Part shown: positions 22,484 to 32,574 of the stretch, in pieces
Numbering within the stretch: the stretch's first letter is position 1
Layout of the letters: the number at the start of each line of letters is the position of its first letter
Assembly (NCBI GenBank): GCA_030407315.1
Contig: JALQPE010002710.1
Location: 1 to 64,000 of the forward strand
Reading direction: 5' to 3'
DNA from: Asparagopsis taxiformis
Taxonomy: Eukaryota > Rhodophyta > Florideophyceae > Bonnemaisoniales > Bonnemaisoniaceae
DNA: 64,000 bases
Made by a program: the position numbers and the translations under genes
Notes under the pieces: model-generated
Told to the model about the DNA's origin: nothing
The model's database searches: none
What the model saw: only the letters and a program-made list of their open reading frames with translations

Positions 22484-23161
22484 TCATGCACATATCTCTA
22501 CAAAAAGTTCTTCAATTGCGTCCAAGAGTTCGAAAAATTGGCCAACCTCGAATACAAGACTCGAGTTGCCGCCTGTTAGTCGTGCCAACTGCCTTTTATT
22601 CGCGTCACCAACCCCAACTGCACTCACGGAACCTCCAAAAGCTCTGCGGAACAAAGCTGTCTGTGTAACAGCACTTCTTCCAGAATCTCCCAGTCCGCTT
22701 CCCAGAATGATAATCTTCACTGGTTGACCGCGCTTGTTGCTCAACTCTGACATGCAGAAGTTGAGGGCACCGAGAAGGAACCTTTGAGATCCACCTTGCT
22801 GTGTTGTTCCGTCCACATCAAGGAGAAACCTGTCCACATCGGTTGTGAGTGAACTTATAGGTGACACATTGTTAGCATATTGGACAGCTGCAACAGACGA
22901 TTGGTTGATGCCGTCACCGACGATACGTGAAACAAATAGCACAAAACCCAAATTTTCTCTAAATGCGGCGGGTGAAATCGAGTCACTTCCTTCCAGTGCG
23001 AAACATACGTTTGCGTTGCATCCGCCGCTTTGACGAACTGTGTTCTGCAACTGTTGTTCCAGGTGGTGTGGCACGCCGATTCTGGCTTTGAGATCTGAAA
23101 TCGCCGAAGCATTGATTTGGACGCATAGAACGGCCAACAGAATAGCGGTGAGAAGATTCAT
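22484..23161 (-). CDS. Secreted von Willebrand A-like protein, copy 1
   Basis: 225 residues from the Met at 23159-23161. The open frame extends 71 codons further upstream, but this Met begins a clear signal peptide (MNLLTAILLAVLCVQINASA). The rest fits one vWA fold: first strand NVCFALEGSDSIS, a helix with FLLGALNFCMSELS, strand KIIILGSGLGDSG, and a late SAVGVGDANKRQLARLTGG. The metal-site motif DxSxS is altered to EGSDS and the usual TDG loop is GSG, so metal-dependent ligand binding may be lost. Likely extracellular. It lies about 1.4 kb beyond the 3' end of Cys-rich paralog A on the same strand. Confidence 0.8.
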   Translation of the reverse strand: MNLLTAILLAVLCVQINASAISDLKARIGVPHHLEQQLQNTVRQSGGCNANVCFALEGSDSISPAAFRENLGFVLFVSRIVGDGINQSSVAAVQYANNVSPISSLTTDVDRFLLDVDGTTQQGGSQRFLLGALNFCMSELSNKRGQPVKIIILGSGLGDSGRSAVTQTALFRRAFGGSVSAVGVGDANKRQLARLTGGNSSLVFEVGQFFELLDAIEELFVEICA

Positions 23162-23606
23162 GACGATAGAGTTTCTGTTGCCTGGAAGATGTGTGGATGC
23201 GAAAGGATCGAACGCTCGGATCAGATGGTCTGGAATGTTTACATAGGTGTATGAAGGAGGGATTGTGAAGTGGGACCGTAATGACACGCAGATTTGGAGA
23301 ATCTGTGACGAAGATATCTGCGTCATTTGATGAAGAGGAAAGGTTGGTGGTCGATTCGCGAATGCTACTGCCATGGCAGGTGTCGAAATGATGAGAACAA
23401 ATTTGTGTACCGCAACATGCGTTGAGGTACCTGACTAATTGAGACAGTAATGTTGTTCTCTGTTGCGCACCACAGGTATCATAGTACGACGCACATGATC
23501 ACTGCTGAGGTAATTTCATCATGCACAAGTTGTCCAGAATGCGCAACTGAAGGTATGGACCTGCTTCCCTGACGGCTAAATATGTTCCCGGCTACGATGA
23601 GTCGTC

Positions 23607-23834
23607 ATGTCAGAGATGCCTGTGCGATTGCAGCAATCAAAAATATTGTTAACGGTTTGTCATCAGCAAGCTCACGCTCGTATGGATCGGAGCCTCCTCG
23701 AAACAGAACGAATGAACAGCGAAGCATTGACAGTGTCGTCGAGTGGGCAGGCGTGCGCACAAGATTCTCTCGAGGTGAAGGATGCGGTTGAAATGCCTAG
23801 TTTTGCAATTAAATCTTGGGGACAACTGTCTTGA
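23607..23834 (+). CDS. Possible short protein, copy 1 (conserved in both blocks)
   Basis: A 75-residue frame with a polar stretch (LLETERMNSEALTVSSSG). The same frame at 37475-37702 differs by a few residues and keeps start and stop. The copies are so similar overall that this shows little selection. It lies upstream of the vWA gene on the opposite strand. No known domain. Confidence 0.25.
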   Translation: MSEMPVRLQQSKILLTVCHQQAHARMDRSLLETERMNSEALTVSSSGQACAQDSLEVKDAVEMPSFAIKSWGQLS

Positions 23835-24495
23835 GACACGAGGATTTCAAGCACAAAAGTTATTTAAACTGCACAAGTGTGAGTAGAAGCTCAAACGCGC
23901 AAATGACTGATTGACAACGATTGCCGCGCAGTCTCTTTGACACCGCGCGCGCATTACCTAATCGGAATGTGCGTCGGCGGCCGGTATCTGGGAGCCGACT
24001 ACGTAGAAGCAATCCTGTCTTGAAGTGTGATGAATAACTACCAGTTACATTGGCATTGCAGCATGTACGACGACTTTAACGGATCACCGCCGGCGATCTC
24101 CAGAACAATAAACAAAAAACGCTGACTAAATTTAGTTCATGCATTTGGCTTGAGGCAAACGCTCTGTATCGCTGCTAAAATAGCGGGTTGTCGACGGAGC
24201 GTCTGCCCCCGGCGCGTAATTTCTGCAGCCTAGTCGTCGCTCTCGTTCCACTCCCACCATCCCGCTCTATTCTCGAGCTTCAGTAGCTTGGCCACGCGCC
24301 GCTACTGGGGGGCCTATTGCTACACGCATAGGCAGGCGTTTCGGTCTGGGGGACTACAGAACTCCTACCCCCTGGTAGCTGTCCGGAAAAGTCCGGTATA
24401 CATTGTAGCGCTAGCGCGTTGTGTTCAATTACTATCGATGATCACATCCAGTTCTGGGCGTTGGACAGATGCGATGAAAAAAACTTATAATGCAA

Positions 24496-24501
24496 TTTAT
24501 T
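24496..24501 (-). terminator. Poly(A) signal AATAAA for paralog A
   Basis: TTTATT on the plus strand is AATAAA on the coding strand, about 58 bases after the stop codon of paralog A. It is conserved at the same place behind paralogs B (about 27488-27493) and C (about 38381-38386). Confidence 0.7.
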
Positions 24502-24558
24502 CAACATACCCCTTTCCATCTATCGACCATCCTATCACATACTCCCACTTGTTCCACA

Positions 24559-25998
24559 TCAAAGTCCCATACGAACAGCTGTCGCCAGCACAGCCTCTTC
24601 AGCTCTCGTCTCGTACCGAGCTGCAAACACTGTGTACTCCAGTCCATCTGTCTTCGATGCCACACGCATGCCCTTCTTGTACCGAGGACTGTTCACCTCC
24701 ATCACTCGTTCCTCACATCTGGCTCTCTCGCAATACTTCTTCATCATCATTGCAGATCCATTGAAATGTACAATATGTCCCGGAGTAGCGCAGCTCCCAA
24801 ATTTGTCACACAGCACTCTGCTAACTAGGTGTTGTTCATAGACGAGTTGATGAGTGTGCAGATGAGAAAGTGCTCTCACATCAATGCAGACTTGTTCGGT
24901 TCGGCTGGGTCTAGGAGGACGTCTAATTGGTGGTGTAGGTGTAGACATGGATATAGTGGTGATCCCGGGAGATGGAGACATGGTTGTAGAGCACCCTGCA
25001 TTGGGTTGACATATAACCGGGGACAAATCCAATGAAGATGATCCACATCCGATGAAACCATTTCGAAATGTATAGCACGTATCTACAGGAAGACAATCAG
25101 GTTCATCACATGAACATCTGAAATCTTTTGAAAACTTGGGTCGGCACTTACAGTCATCCTGTCCATCACAATATTGGGAAACTCCACCCTCAATGATACT
25201 ACAATAGTGACTTTCAGCACAATCAGAGGAAGACATACATTTCGCAAAGGTGCCTCCAGTTCCATTTCCCGGTGGAGGAGAAGTTATTTCGGATGTACAG
25301 TTCAATGCCTTAACATTACTAAATGTTGATGAAATACATCGAGAATTATTTTTCGTAGTTACAGAACAGAAGTCTCCAGGGAGACACTCAGGGTATTGAC
25401 ATGAGCATAGATAGTCATCGAAACTATTTGGGAAACAATAACATTCAGAATCTCCTTCTTCACATGGTACCCGAGCATTTCTCACATCTCTAGTGATACA
25501 GGAGTGAGTTTCTGCACATTCGGAGGATGTAACGCATTCCTCACCTGTAAGTTTACCAGAACTCTGTCTTTGATGCGTTGGAATGTTACCTCCTTCCATT
25601 CGCCGACTCAATCGTTCATCTCCAAGAATTGGTAATGCACCTGGGACCACGTTCTTCAGTTTGGTCGAAATTTTCGAACTGACACTGGAGCTGTGTTCCA
25701 CACGCAATGTTTTCGTAGGAGAAAGGGGTCGTGCATTTGCATTGAGCTTGGGATATTTGACACTGTCCATACGCGATTGTGGACTATATGTCAGGGTTCT
25801 CGCGACATCTCTGGCTAGATATGACGGGTTGTTTTGGCCGAGAACGGGTCGGTGATCGAGGGATGTTTTGGTGTAGAGACGTTTGAGAACTCCATTATGA
25901 GCAGTGTACTTTTTCGGAGTAGCGACAGATGATGCTGGAGAAAGGAGGCAAAGGACGAATGCCAGAGTGATGGTGAGAAATGGAAAAAGGATGTGCAT
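24559..25998 (-). CDS. Cys-rich secreted protein, paralog A (intact)
   Basis: 479 residues, no intron needed. Residues 1-25 are a signal peptide (FLTITLAFVLCLLSPASSV). 26-150 is a basic, Ser-rich pro-region with a dibasic RR at 132-133. 155-234 and 254-330 are two homologous modules of 12 cysteines each with Cx5Cx5C, CxC and CSCxxPxCLPxxxC patterns. 335-366 is a Ser/Thr/Pro linker. 367-479 is a conserved domain with VSRVLCDKFGSCATPGH and FAARYETRAEEAVL. Probably extracellular and disulphide-rich; function unknown. I recall similar C-terminal domains among red algal hypothetical proteins but could not check. This is the only undamaged copy of four and the reference for the insertions in B, C and D. 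Confidence 0.88.
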   Translation of the reverse strand: MHILFPFLTITLAFVLCLLSPASSVATPKKYTAHNGVLKRLYTKTSLDHRPVLGQNNPSYLARDVARTLTYSPQSRMDSVKYPKLNANARPLSPTKTLRVEHSSSVSSKISTKLKNVVPGALPILGDERLSRRMEGGNIPTHQRQSSGKLTGEECVTSSECAETHSCITRDVRNARVPCEEGDSECYCFPNSFDDYLCSCQYPECLPGDFCSVTTKNNSRCISSTFSNVKALNCTSEITSPPPGNGTGGTFAKCMSSSDCAESHYCSIIEGGVSQYCDGQDDCKCRPKFSKDFRCSCDEPDCLPVDTCYTFRNGFIGCGSSSLDLSPVICQPNAGCSTTMSPSPGITTISMSTPTPPIRRPPRPSRTEQVCIDVRALSHLHTHQLVYEQHLVSRVLCDKFGSCATPGHIVHFNGSAMMMKKYCERARCEERVMEVNSPRYKKGMRVASKTDGLEYTVFAARYETRAEEAVLATAVRMGL

Positions 25999-26107
25999 CG
26001 TAATGGGGGAAGGAAACGTAGGAAAGAACTGGAAGGAGTAGAAGGTATCTGATAGGAAGCTGTGGTTGTGCTGAGAAGATTTGAGTCAATGAGTGGTAAC
26101 TGGTAGC

Positions 26108-26114
26108 TTATAAA
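26108..26114 (-). promoter_or_regulatory. TATA-like box of paralog A
   Basis: TTATAAA on the plus strand (TTTATAA on the coding strand) lies about 110 bases before the start codon. It is conserved at 29771-29777 before paralog B and 62512-62518 before paralog C. Confidence 0.6.
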
Positions 26115-27440
26115 CTGTGCTGAACGGAACACTAGACGATGGAATTTCTAGATTTAGATGGTGATGCCACACTAAACCGGTACGATATCTGCAGAACAAG
26201 AGTGTGAGCACACGCAAATGTGGGCTGCTTATGGGTGGAAGAGGTGGCGTCATAACGCGGTTACAACACTTATTGGACAATGACAACTTGAAGCAGTGCC
26301 AAGCAGCCAAATTTCAATGTGTAGTCGTGTCATCATACGATCAGTCTACACGTTCTGAAATGAGGCGTCAAATTAATATGGGAGATTGTGTATGCGAGTG
26401 CATTGCTGCCGTGAGATTCTGTCTCGCCGGTTAGAATATCGAAGCAAATGGTTGCTTCTGGAAACGCGTGCATCTTGGGAGCTATAGCACTCTCGGATGG
26501 TGCGGTTTGGGCAGCACGGGGGGCTACGCGTATGTTGGAATCGCGAGAGACAGCTAAATTGTTACACAGCGGCGTGAGCGCACAAGAGGAGACGATTTGT
26601 GAGTGGGCGGCATCTTGTATTTGAACGGAAACTGAAATAGTGTGGTTCCAGTGTAAAACGCGCGCAACGTATGACAAGCTTTACAGAACGATACAGGAAC
26701 GATATGGCCGTGACATAGTAATGCGTCTGAAGACCGCGGCGCCACAACAACAGTATTGAAAGCGTAAGAACCAGATGCGTGCGGGATGTCGTGCTGCCAA
26801 CGTGTGCTCAAACGCTGTCATGACTCGCTCCCCAGCGAGAATCGCGTAGACCATGGTTGCTGGGCAGAGATCTTGCGACAGGGCTGTCTCGTGTCACAGC
26901 GAGGAAGCCAGTAAACGGAAGACACGTGTGCGAAAGCTATACAGAGCCCTTTGTGCACCGTGTGTGGATAGAAGTGAATTTGTCTCTTGTGGGTAGTATG
27001 CATATGGCGTACCGGCTTCCTTTCGACGTACCCTCGAGGGTACCCTGAAGGGTACCCTTAAGGGTATCCCGTTTGACACCATCTTTCAGCGCCTGTGCGA
27101 TATTGGACACTGATGTGTGTGTGTGGAACCACGGTGTTTGCTACACTACCGATGACGTATACTGTAGTCGACCAGGTGAGCGCACTCGCGACCTGTGTTC
27201 AACTCGAGTGTGTGTAGAGTGAGAGTGTCGGTACTCACACGTGGTGGAGTTCCATTGGCAGAGAGGGCGATCTCCGTGAGCCACTTTGGAAGCCTCCAGC
27301 AATGCACAGAAATGAATCAACTACACTGTCGGGGTGACTTTGTGATAAATATCTGCCCCATTTGGTCCGCACATTTCCCATGGCCTGCTATGGACAGCCT
27401 GCCTCTACCTTGTAGCTCGAGAAGAGTTTGCATCATGGAA
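26115..27440. repeat. Upstream module, copy 1
   Basis: Shared with 29778-31500 and 62519-64000. Relative to copy 2 it lacks about 0.6 kb (equivalent to 30634-31237). It also carries an extra GGGTACCC-rich palindromic tract at about 27029-27067. It contains degraded coding-like segments, described separately. Confidence 0.85.
26448..26759 (+). pseudogene. Conserved frame with in-frame TGA, copy 1
   Basis: A frame from ATG 26448 reads 58 codons (MVASGNACILGAIALSDGAV...), meets TGA at 26622-26624, then stays open for another 44 codons to a second TGA (DKLYRTIQERYGRDIVMRLK). The same TGA is at 30283-30285 and 63026-63028. Upstream frames at 26204-26434 look like a preceding piece in another frame. 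No known domain; most likely a pseudogene duplicated after inactivation. Confidence 0.35.
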
Positions 27441-27549
27441 CAGAAAAATGCCTAGTTGTATCATTGAAAAAACATATAAAATGCAATTTATTCCACATAC
27501 CCCTTTCCATCTATCGACCATCCTATCACATACTCCCACTTGTTCCACA

Positions 27550-29661
27550 TCAAAGTCCCATACGAACAGCTGTCGCCAGCACAGCTTCTTCTGCTCTCGT
27601 CTCGTACCGAGCTGCAAACACTGTGTACTCCAGTCCATCAGTCTTCGATGCCACACGCATCCCCTTCTTGTACCGAGTGTTCTTCCTCGCAGGGAGTCCG
27701 TTTGTACCTGTGGTTTCCGCGCGCCCTGTGTGCCACTACAGCCCCCTGAAGCGATTGTATTCGGTACGCTGTTCCTCCCTCTCTTTTCTCCGGGAGGACC
27801 GCACCTTTATGTAGGCCATCGACTAGCTATTATCGCGTCTATGCCTAGCTCGCCCTAGAAACCCTAAGACGCTCTCTAGAGATAGCTAGCTACGTAAGGA
27901 TTTCGCCGAGCACATCACAGTACCTCTGGCTTCCCTCGAGATACCTGCTCTCCCTTCCTCGGAGAGCTCCCGTCCCCCCATCCAGAGGAGGCGGTCGTTT
28001 TACTGGTCGTCCTGTTCGAGCCAGCGATTCCCCGGGCGGGTCGTCACCTGCCCAGGGAAAATTCCCCCTCCCAGAGGGGTCGTAATCGAAGACAATTCGT
28101 AATAGTGCAGCCCGCGTTCGGGACCCACAGCCCGCTAAGAGACACTGTCTCTCGCCATGCAGGACATTGTCAGCACACCCGTCGTCATACTCGCGCAGCA
28201 GCTGCCACGTCGCATTATAGAATGATGGGTGACTCGGTTTCAGACCGTTCTCCATTGCAAGGCAGAACACCGAGGACTGTTCACCTCCATCACTCGTTCC
28301 TCACATCTGGCTCTCTCGCAATACTTCTTCATCATCATTGCAGATCCATTGAAATGAACAATATGTCCCGGAGTAGCACAGCTTCCAAATTTGTCACACA
28401 AGACTCTGCTAACTGGGTGTTGTTCATAGACGAGTTGATGAGTGTGCAGATGGGAAAGTGCTTTCACATCAATGCACACTTGTTCAGTTGGATCGGGTGT
28501 CGGACTTACAACTGGTGATGTAGTTGAAGGGCTTGGAGTGGCAGTTGGAGGTATGGTTGAAGCGCTTGCAGTGGTAGTTGGAGGAATAGATGTAGCGCTT
28601 GCAGCGGTAGATGGAGGAATGGTAGTAGCGCTTGTAGAGGTAGTTGGAGGAATGGTTGTAGGGCTCCCTTCGTTGGGTGGACATTCAACCGGAAGAAATC
28701 CAAGTGAAGATGATACACACCGAATAGAATCTTCAGTTTCTGAGCACACATCTGTAGGAAGACAATCAGGTTCGTCACATGAACATCTGTAATATTTTGG
28801 AAAATCGGGTTCGCACAAACAACTGGACTCTCCATCACAATATTGGGTAATTCGATCCTCAGTAAAACCACAATAGTGGCTTTCAGCACAATCAGAGGAC
28901 GACATGCATGAGTCGAAGGTACCTCCAGTTCCATTTCCCGGTGGCGGAGAAGTTGTTTCGGGGGGACAATCCAAGGTAATGATATTAAATTTGGATGAAA
29001 TACATCGAGAAAATCCACGCAAACTTAGAGAACAGGATTCTCCAGGGAGACACTCGGGGTATCTACATGAGCATAGAAAGTCATCGAAACTATTTGGAAA
29101 ACATTCACAGTCAGTTTTTCCGTCACATGGTACCACATTATTGTTATCATTTCTGGTGCTACAGAAGTGAGTTTCAGCACATTCGGAGGATGTAACGCAT
29201 TCCTCACCTGTAAGTTTACCAGAACTCTGTCGTTGATGCATTGGAATGTTACCTCCTTCCACTTGCCGATTCAATCGTTCATCTCCAAGAATTGGTAATG
29301 CACCTGGGACCACGTTCTTCAGTTTGGTCGACATTTTCGAACTGACACTGGAGCTGTGTTTCACACGCAATGTTTTCGTAGGAGAAAGGGGTCGTGCATT
29401 TGCATTGAGCTTGGGATATTTGACACTGTCCATACGCGATTGTGGACTATATGTCAGGGTTCTCGCGACATCTCTGGCTAGATATGACGGGTTGTTTTGG
29501 CGAAGAACAGGTGGGTGATGGAGGGATGTTTTGGTGTAGAGACGTTTGAGAACTCCATTATGAGCAGTGTACTTTTTCGGAGTAGCAACAGATGATGCTG
29601 GAGAAAGGAGGCAAAGGACGAATGCGAGAGTGGTGATGAGAAATGGAAAAAGGATGTGCAT
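27550..29661 (-). pseudogene. Cys-rich secreted protein, paralog B, interrupted by a solo LTR
   Basis: Starts at the Met at 29659-29661, matching the start of A. The signal peptide, pro-region and both 12-Cys modules are intact. The linker is four 11-residue TTIPPTTxxSA-type repeats (about 28515-28665). The C-terminal domain is cut after EVNSPR by the solo LTR at 27678-28269, where a stop is reached at 28240. The missing 40 codons resume at 27677 and end VRMGL at 27550. A shortened protein lacking the C-terminal third of that domain could still be made. Confidence 0.88.
27678..28269. mobile_element. Solo LTR, copy 2, in paralog B
   Basis: 592 bp, nearly identical to 20387-20978, with target duplication CCGAG at 27673-27677 and 28270-28274. 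The empty site is present in paralogs A and C. It is fixed in exactly the frame position where B loses its C-terminal domain. Confidence 0.93.
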
Positions 29662-29770
29662 CACAATGGGGGAAGGAAACGTAGGGAAGAAGCGGAAGGA
29701 GAAGAAGGTATCTGATAGGAAGCTGTGCTTGTGCTGGGAAGATTTGAGTCGATCAGTGGTAACTGGTAGT

Positions 29771-29777
29771 TTATAAA
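29771..29777 (-). promoter_or_regulatory. TATA-like box of paralog B
   Basis: TTTATAA on the coding strand, about 110 bases before the paralog B start, as for A. Confidence 0.6.
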
Positions 29778-31500
29778 CTGTGCTGAACGGAACACTAGAC
29801 GATGGAATTTCTAGATTTAGATGGTGATGCCACACTAAACCGGAACGATATCTGCAGAACAAGAGTGTGAGCACACGCAAATGTGGGCTGCTTATGGGTG
29901 GAAGAGGTGGCGTCATAACGCGGTTACAACACTTATTGGACAATGACAACTTGAAGCAGTGCCAAGCAGCCAAATTTCAATGTGTAGTCGTGTCATCATA
30001 CGATCAGTCAACACGTTCTGAAATGAGGCGTCAAATTAATATGGGAGATTGTGTATGCGAGTGCATTGCTGCCGTGAGATTCTGTCTCGGGATACAATAT
30101 CGAAGCGAATGGTTGCTTCTGGAATCGCGAGCATCGTGGGAGCTACAGCACTTTCGGATGGTGCGGCTTGGGCAGCACAGGGGGCTGCGCGTATGTTGGA
30201 ATTGCGAGAGACGACTAAATAGTTACACAGCGGCGTGAGCGCACAAGAGGAGACGATTTGTGAGTGGGCGACATCGTGTATTTGAACGGAAACTGAAATA
30301 GTGTGGTTCCACTGTAATACGCGCGCAACGTATGACAAGCTTTACAGAACGATACAGGAACGATATGGCCGTGACATAGTAATGCGTCTGAAGACCGCGG
30401 CGCCACAACAACAACAGTATTGAAAGCGTAAGAACCAGATGCGTGCGGGAATTCGTGTTGCCAACGTGTGCTCAAACGCTGTCATGACTCGCTCCCCAGC
30501 GAGAATCGCGTAGACCATTGTCGCAGGCCAGAGATCCTGCGACAGGGCCGTCTCGTGTCACAGCGAGGAAGCCAGTAAACGGAAGACACGTGTGCGAAAG
30601 CTATACAGAGCCCTTTGTGCACCGTGTGTGGATACAAACGCTACAGCAATGACGTATTGGCCTGCCGCAATGTCGACCAAATTGTTCGCACAAATGTTTG
30701 CAAGCGAGTGTGGGACACTTGGGTGGCAGTTTGTTGTAATGACGATTCGGTGTTACCAGAGACGGAACGTGCAATACGGTACGTGCCGTCATTGGTAGAT
30801 ACGACGAGTCGTCGTATGTACCCAGTTCACTTCACTGAATTAAATTAATATTTCGACCGCGTTGTCGACGATGCCATCGAAATTGTGGAAAAGTGGGTTT
30901 CCGCAGACATGCAAATGGGCATGGATGGGATTTCCACTGCTCAGCGGTGGAGTTGTCATTGTTTCTCTTGCGTTTGCGCGATCAGACCGTGTTCTTCTCG
31001 AATGGTCAAAAGTTCGCCCTTACCGAAAGGCCGGAGGCGTTTCCACGAACTGGGATTCGGAACAGATCAGGAGTCATACTTCCCATGAACGCGACTGCAG
31101 AGAAACAAGCAGTCATAGGGTTGGTGAAACACTGGTTGTCGCTGACGATACCACGGGCAGGAGAAATCAGATTCTAGTCTTTCTCCAAGTCCAGTCCTTG
31201 CTATGGTTTCTGTGACCTCCCGAAGCATAATGAGACAGAAGTGAATTTGTCTCTTGTGGGTAGTATCCATATGGCGTACCGGCTTCCTTTCGACGTATCC
31301 CGTTTGACACAATCTCACTCTACACACTGTTCAGAGTGAGTGTCGGTACTCACACGTGGTGGAGTTCCATTGGCAGAGAGGGCGATCTCCGTGAGCCACT
31401 TTGGAAGCCTCCAGCAATGCACAGGAATGAATCAACTACACCGTCGGGGTGGCTTTGTGATAATCTTCTGCCCCATTTGGTCCGCACATTTCTGTTCGGA
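29778..31500. repeat. Upstream module, copy 2
   Basis: The longest complete copy of the module behind the Cys-rich genes. It keeps the about 0.6-kb segment (30634-31237) missing from copy 1. That segment holds coding-like but frame-disrupted pieces, including VCKRVWDTWVAVCCNDDSV and VDDAIEIVEKWVSADMQMG, also present at 63.4-63.9 kb. No function is recognised. Confidence 0.85.
30109..30423 (+). pseudogene. Conserved frame with in-frame TGA, copy 2
   Basis: Equivalent of 26448-26759. It gains an earlier TAG after about 37 codons and keeps the shared TGA at 30283-30285 and the open segment after it. The early stop shows it does not encode the full product. Confidence 0.35.
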
Positions 31501-31542
31501 TATCCATATCCCTCATCTCCTTCTTGGTCCATCGGCTCCGCT

Positions 31543-31739
31543 CCGTTGGGATATCCATATAACCAGGCGACATGCCAACTCTAGTGTCTGCGCAGGCACA
31601 ACGTTCTTTATAGAATAAATATTTTCGCAAAGCACGATATGTGGTTTTCGAGAGATAGTTTTTTTTGGACTTTGAAGAATGTTGTGCCCACGCAGAGGCT
31701 TAGAGTTGGTATCAGTTGGTTACATGGATATCCCAACGG
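31543..31739. mobile_element. Foldback / MITE-like element, 197 bp
   Basis: The ends are inverted repeats starting CCGTTGGGATATCCAT, with imperfect pairing over about 60 bases to a GTTGTG block, leaving a short A/T-rich loop. I see no clear target duplication. It is absent from the equivalent place in module copy 1. Confidence 0.5.
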
Positions 31740-31949
31740 TTTTTGCTCACCTGCATTGTCAGCGCTGTGCGATTAGATAGACCAAATGTCCAGCACCTGT
31801 TCCACCACATCACAAATTAGGGAGACTTACGCGTCACGAGCAGCTCGATGTTATGCGAACACTCGCAGAAAGCAGAAGCTTTAAAGTGTAGAGCGATTAT
31901 ACCAAACCGACTTAACAACTGTAAGCACGCATACTTCGTACTCTGTAGA
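31740..31949. other. No recognisable gene
   Basis: Short spacer between the foldback element and Copia-2, ending in the target duplication GTAGA. Confidence 0.5.
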
Positions 31950-32158
31950 TGTTAGATCGTCAGAGTCCGATGCCTCCTCGTTTACTTTGGATCCTATGTT
32001 AAACTATATACATTTCTATTGCTACTGTCGGTGGCTTCAGTTGCCACGTCCGCTTTGCGCTGACACTGTTGGTAGATTGCTTTGCTTCAGGAGTTAGCAT
32101 CCTGATTATGGAGTGAGCTGTCCGTTGGCGACGTACGTTCGAAGTTAGCATCCTGACA
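31950..32158 (-). repeat. Copia-2 3' LTR with 51-bp insertion, plus polypurine tract
   Basis: Matches 35057-35214 up to about 32105, then has 51 extra bases that end by repeating AGTTAGCATCCTGA. The polypurine tract is at 32159-32172 (GACAGGGGGGC on the coding strand). Confidence 0.85.
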
Positions 32159-32500
32159 GCCCCCCTGTCGCCAAGGGGCAGCGAGTGAGGTCGATTTGGC
32201 GGTGAGGTTGTTATTATTGTGGACGGGTGCCGCTGTTATGCGGAGAATGGTTGTGAGCTTGGAGAGTGTTTTCTTAGTTATTGGTTTTGTGAATATGTCT
32301 GCTAACATCTCTTCCGAGGGTAGGTAATGTAGCTCGATGTTGCCGGATTGGATGTTGTCTTGTAGGTGGTGGAAGCGGATGTCTATAAATTTTCTTCGTT
32401 TGGTTGGTGCTGAGTTAGTTGCAATTGCCATCGTGGACTGTGAGTCAGTGAATGTTAGTATGGCTTGATGTTTTGGTATAATTTCCAGTTCCTTCAACAT
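32087..32500 (-). pseudogene. Copia-2 RNase H remnant
   Basis: Contains FTDSQSTMAIATN and KRRKFIDIRFHHLQD, then LPSEEMLADIFTKP, the standard end of Copia RNase H. It runs into the 3' LTR. The first RNase H Asp region lies upstream in a different frame. Confidence 0.8.
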
Positions 32501-32574
32501 GTTACCAATCCAGTTTGTTTGTCTGGTGGTTTCTGAGGCGGCGATTGTTTCGGCTTCACACGTGCTGAGTGCTA

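Larger units (their letters stand above)
21340..24480. repeat. Segmental duplication block, copy 1 (vWA gene block)
   Basis: Matches 35230-38390 in the same order and orientation. The first about 900 bases are more diverged. From about 22450 onward the copies are nearly identical, including the vWA-like gene and a GC-rich stretch at about 24180-24420. Together with the adjoining Cys-rich gene it forms the repeated host unit. Confidence 0.88.

Noticed and set aside
22484..23374. Longer 296-residue start for the vWA-like protein
   Set aside because: The extra 71 residues precede an excellent signal peptide; starting at the later Met explains secretion, so the upstream part is probably 5' leader.
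24180..24420. tRNA gene in the GC-rich stretch
   Set aside because: No cloverleaf or A/B-box combination could be built by eye.
20599..28270. About 121-126-codon minus-strand frames in the two 592-bp repeats
   Set aside because: They lie wholly inside solo LTRs with TG...CA ends and TSDs; LTRs do not usually encode proteins and no motif is present.
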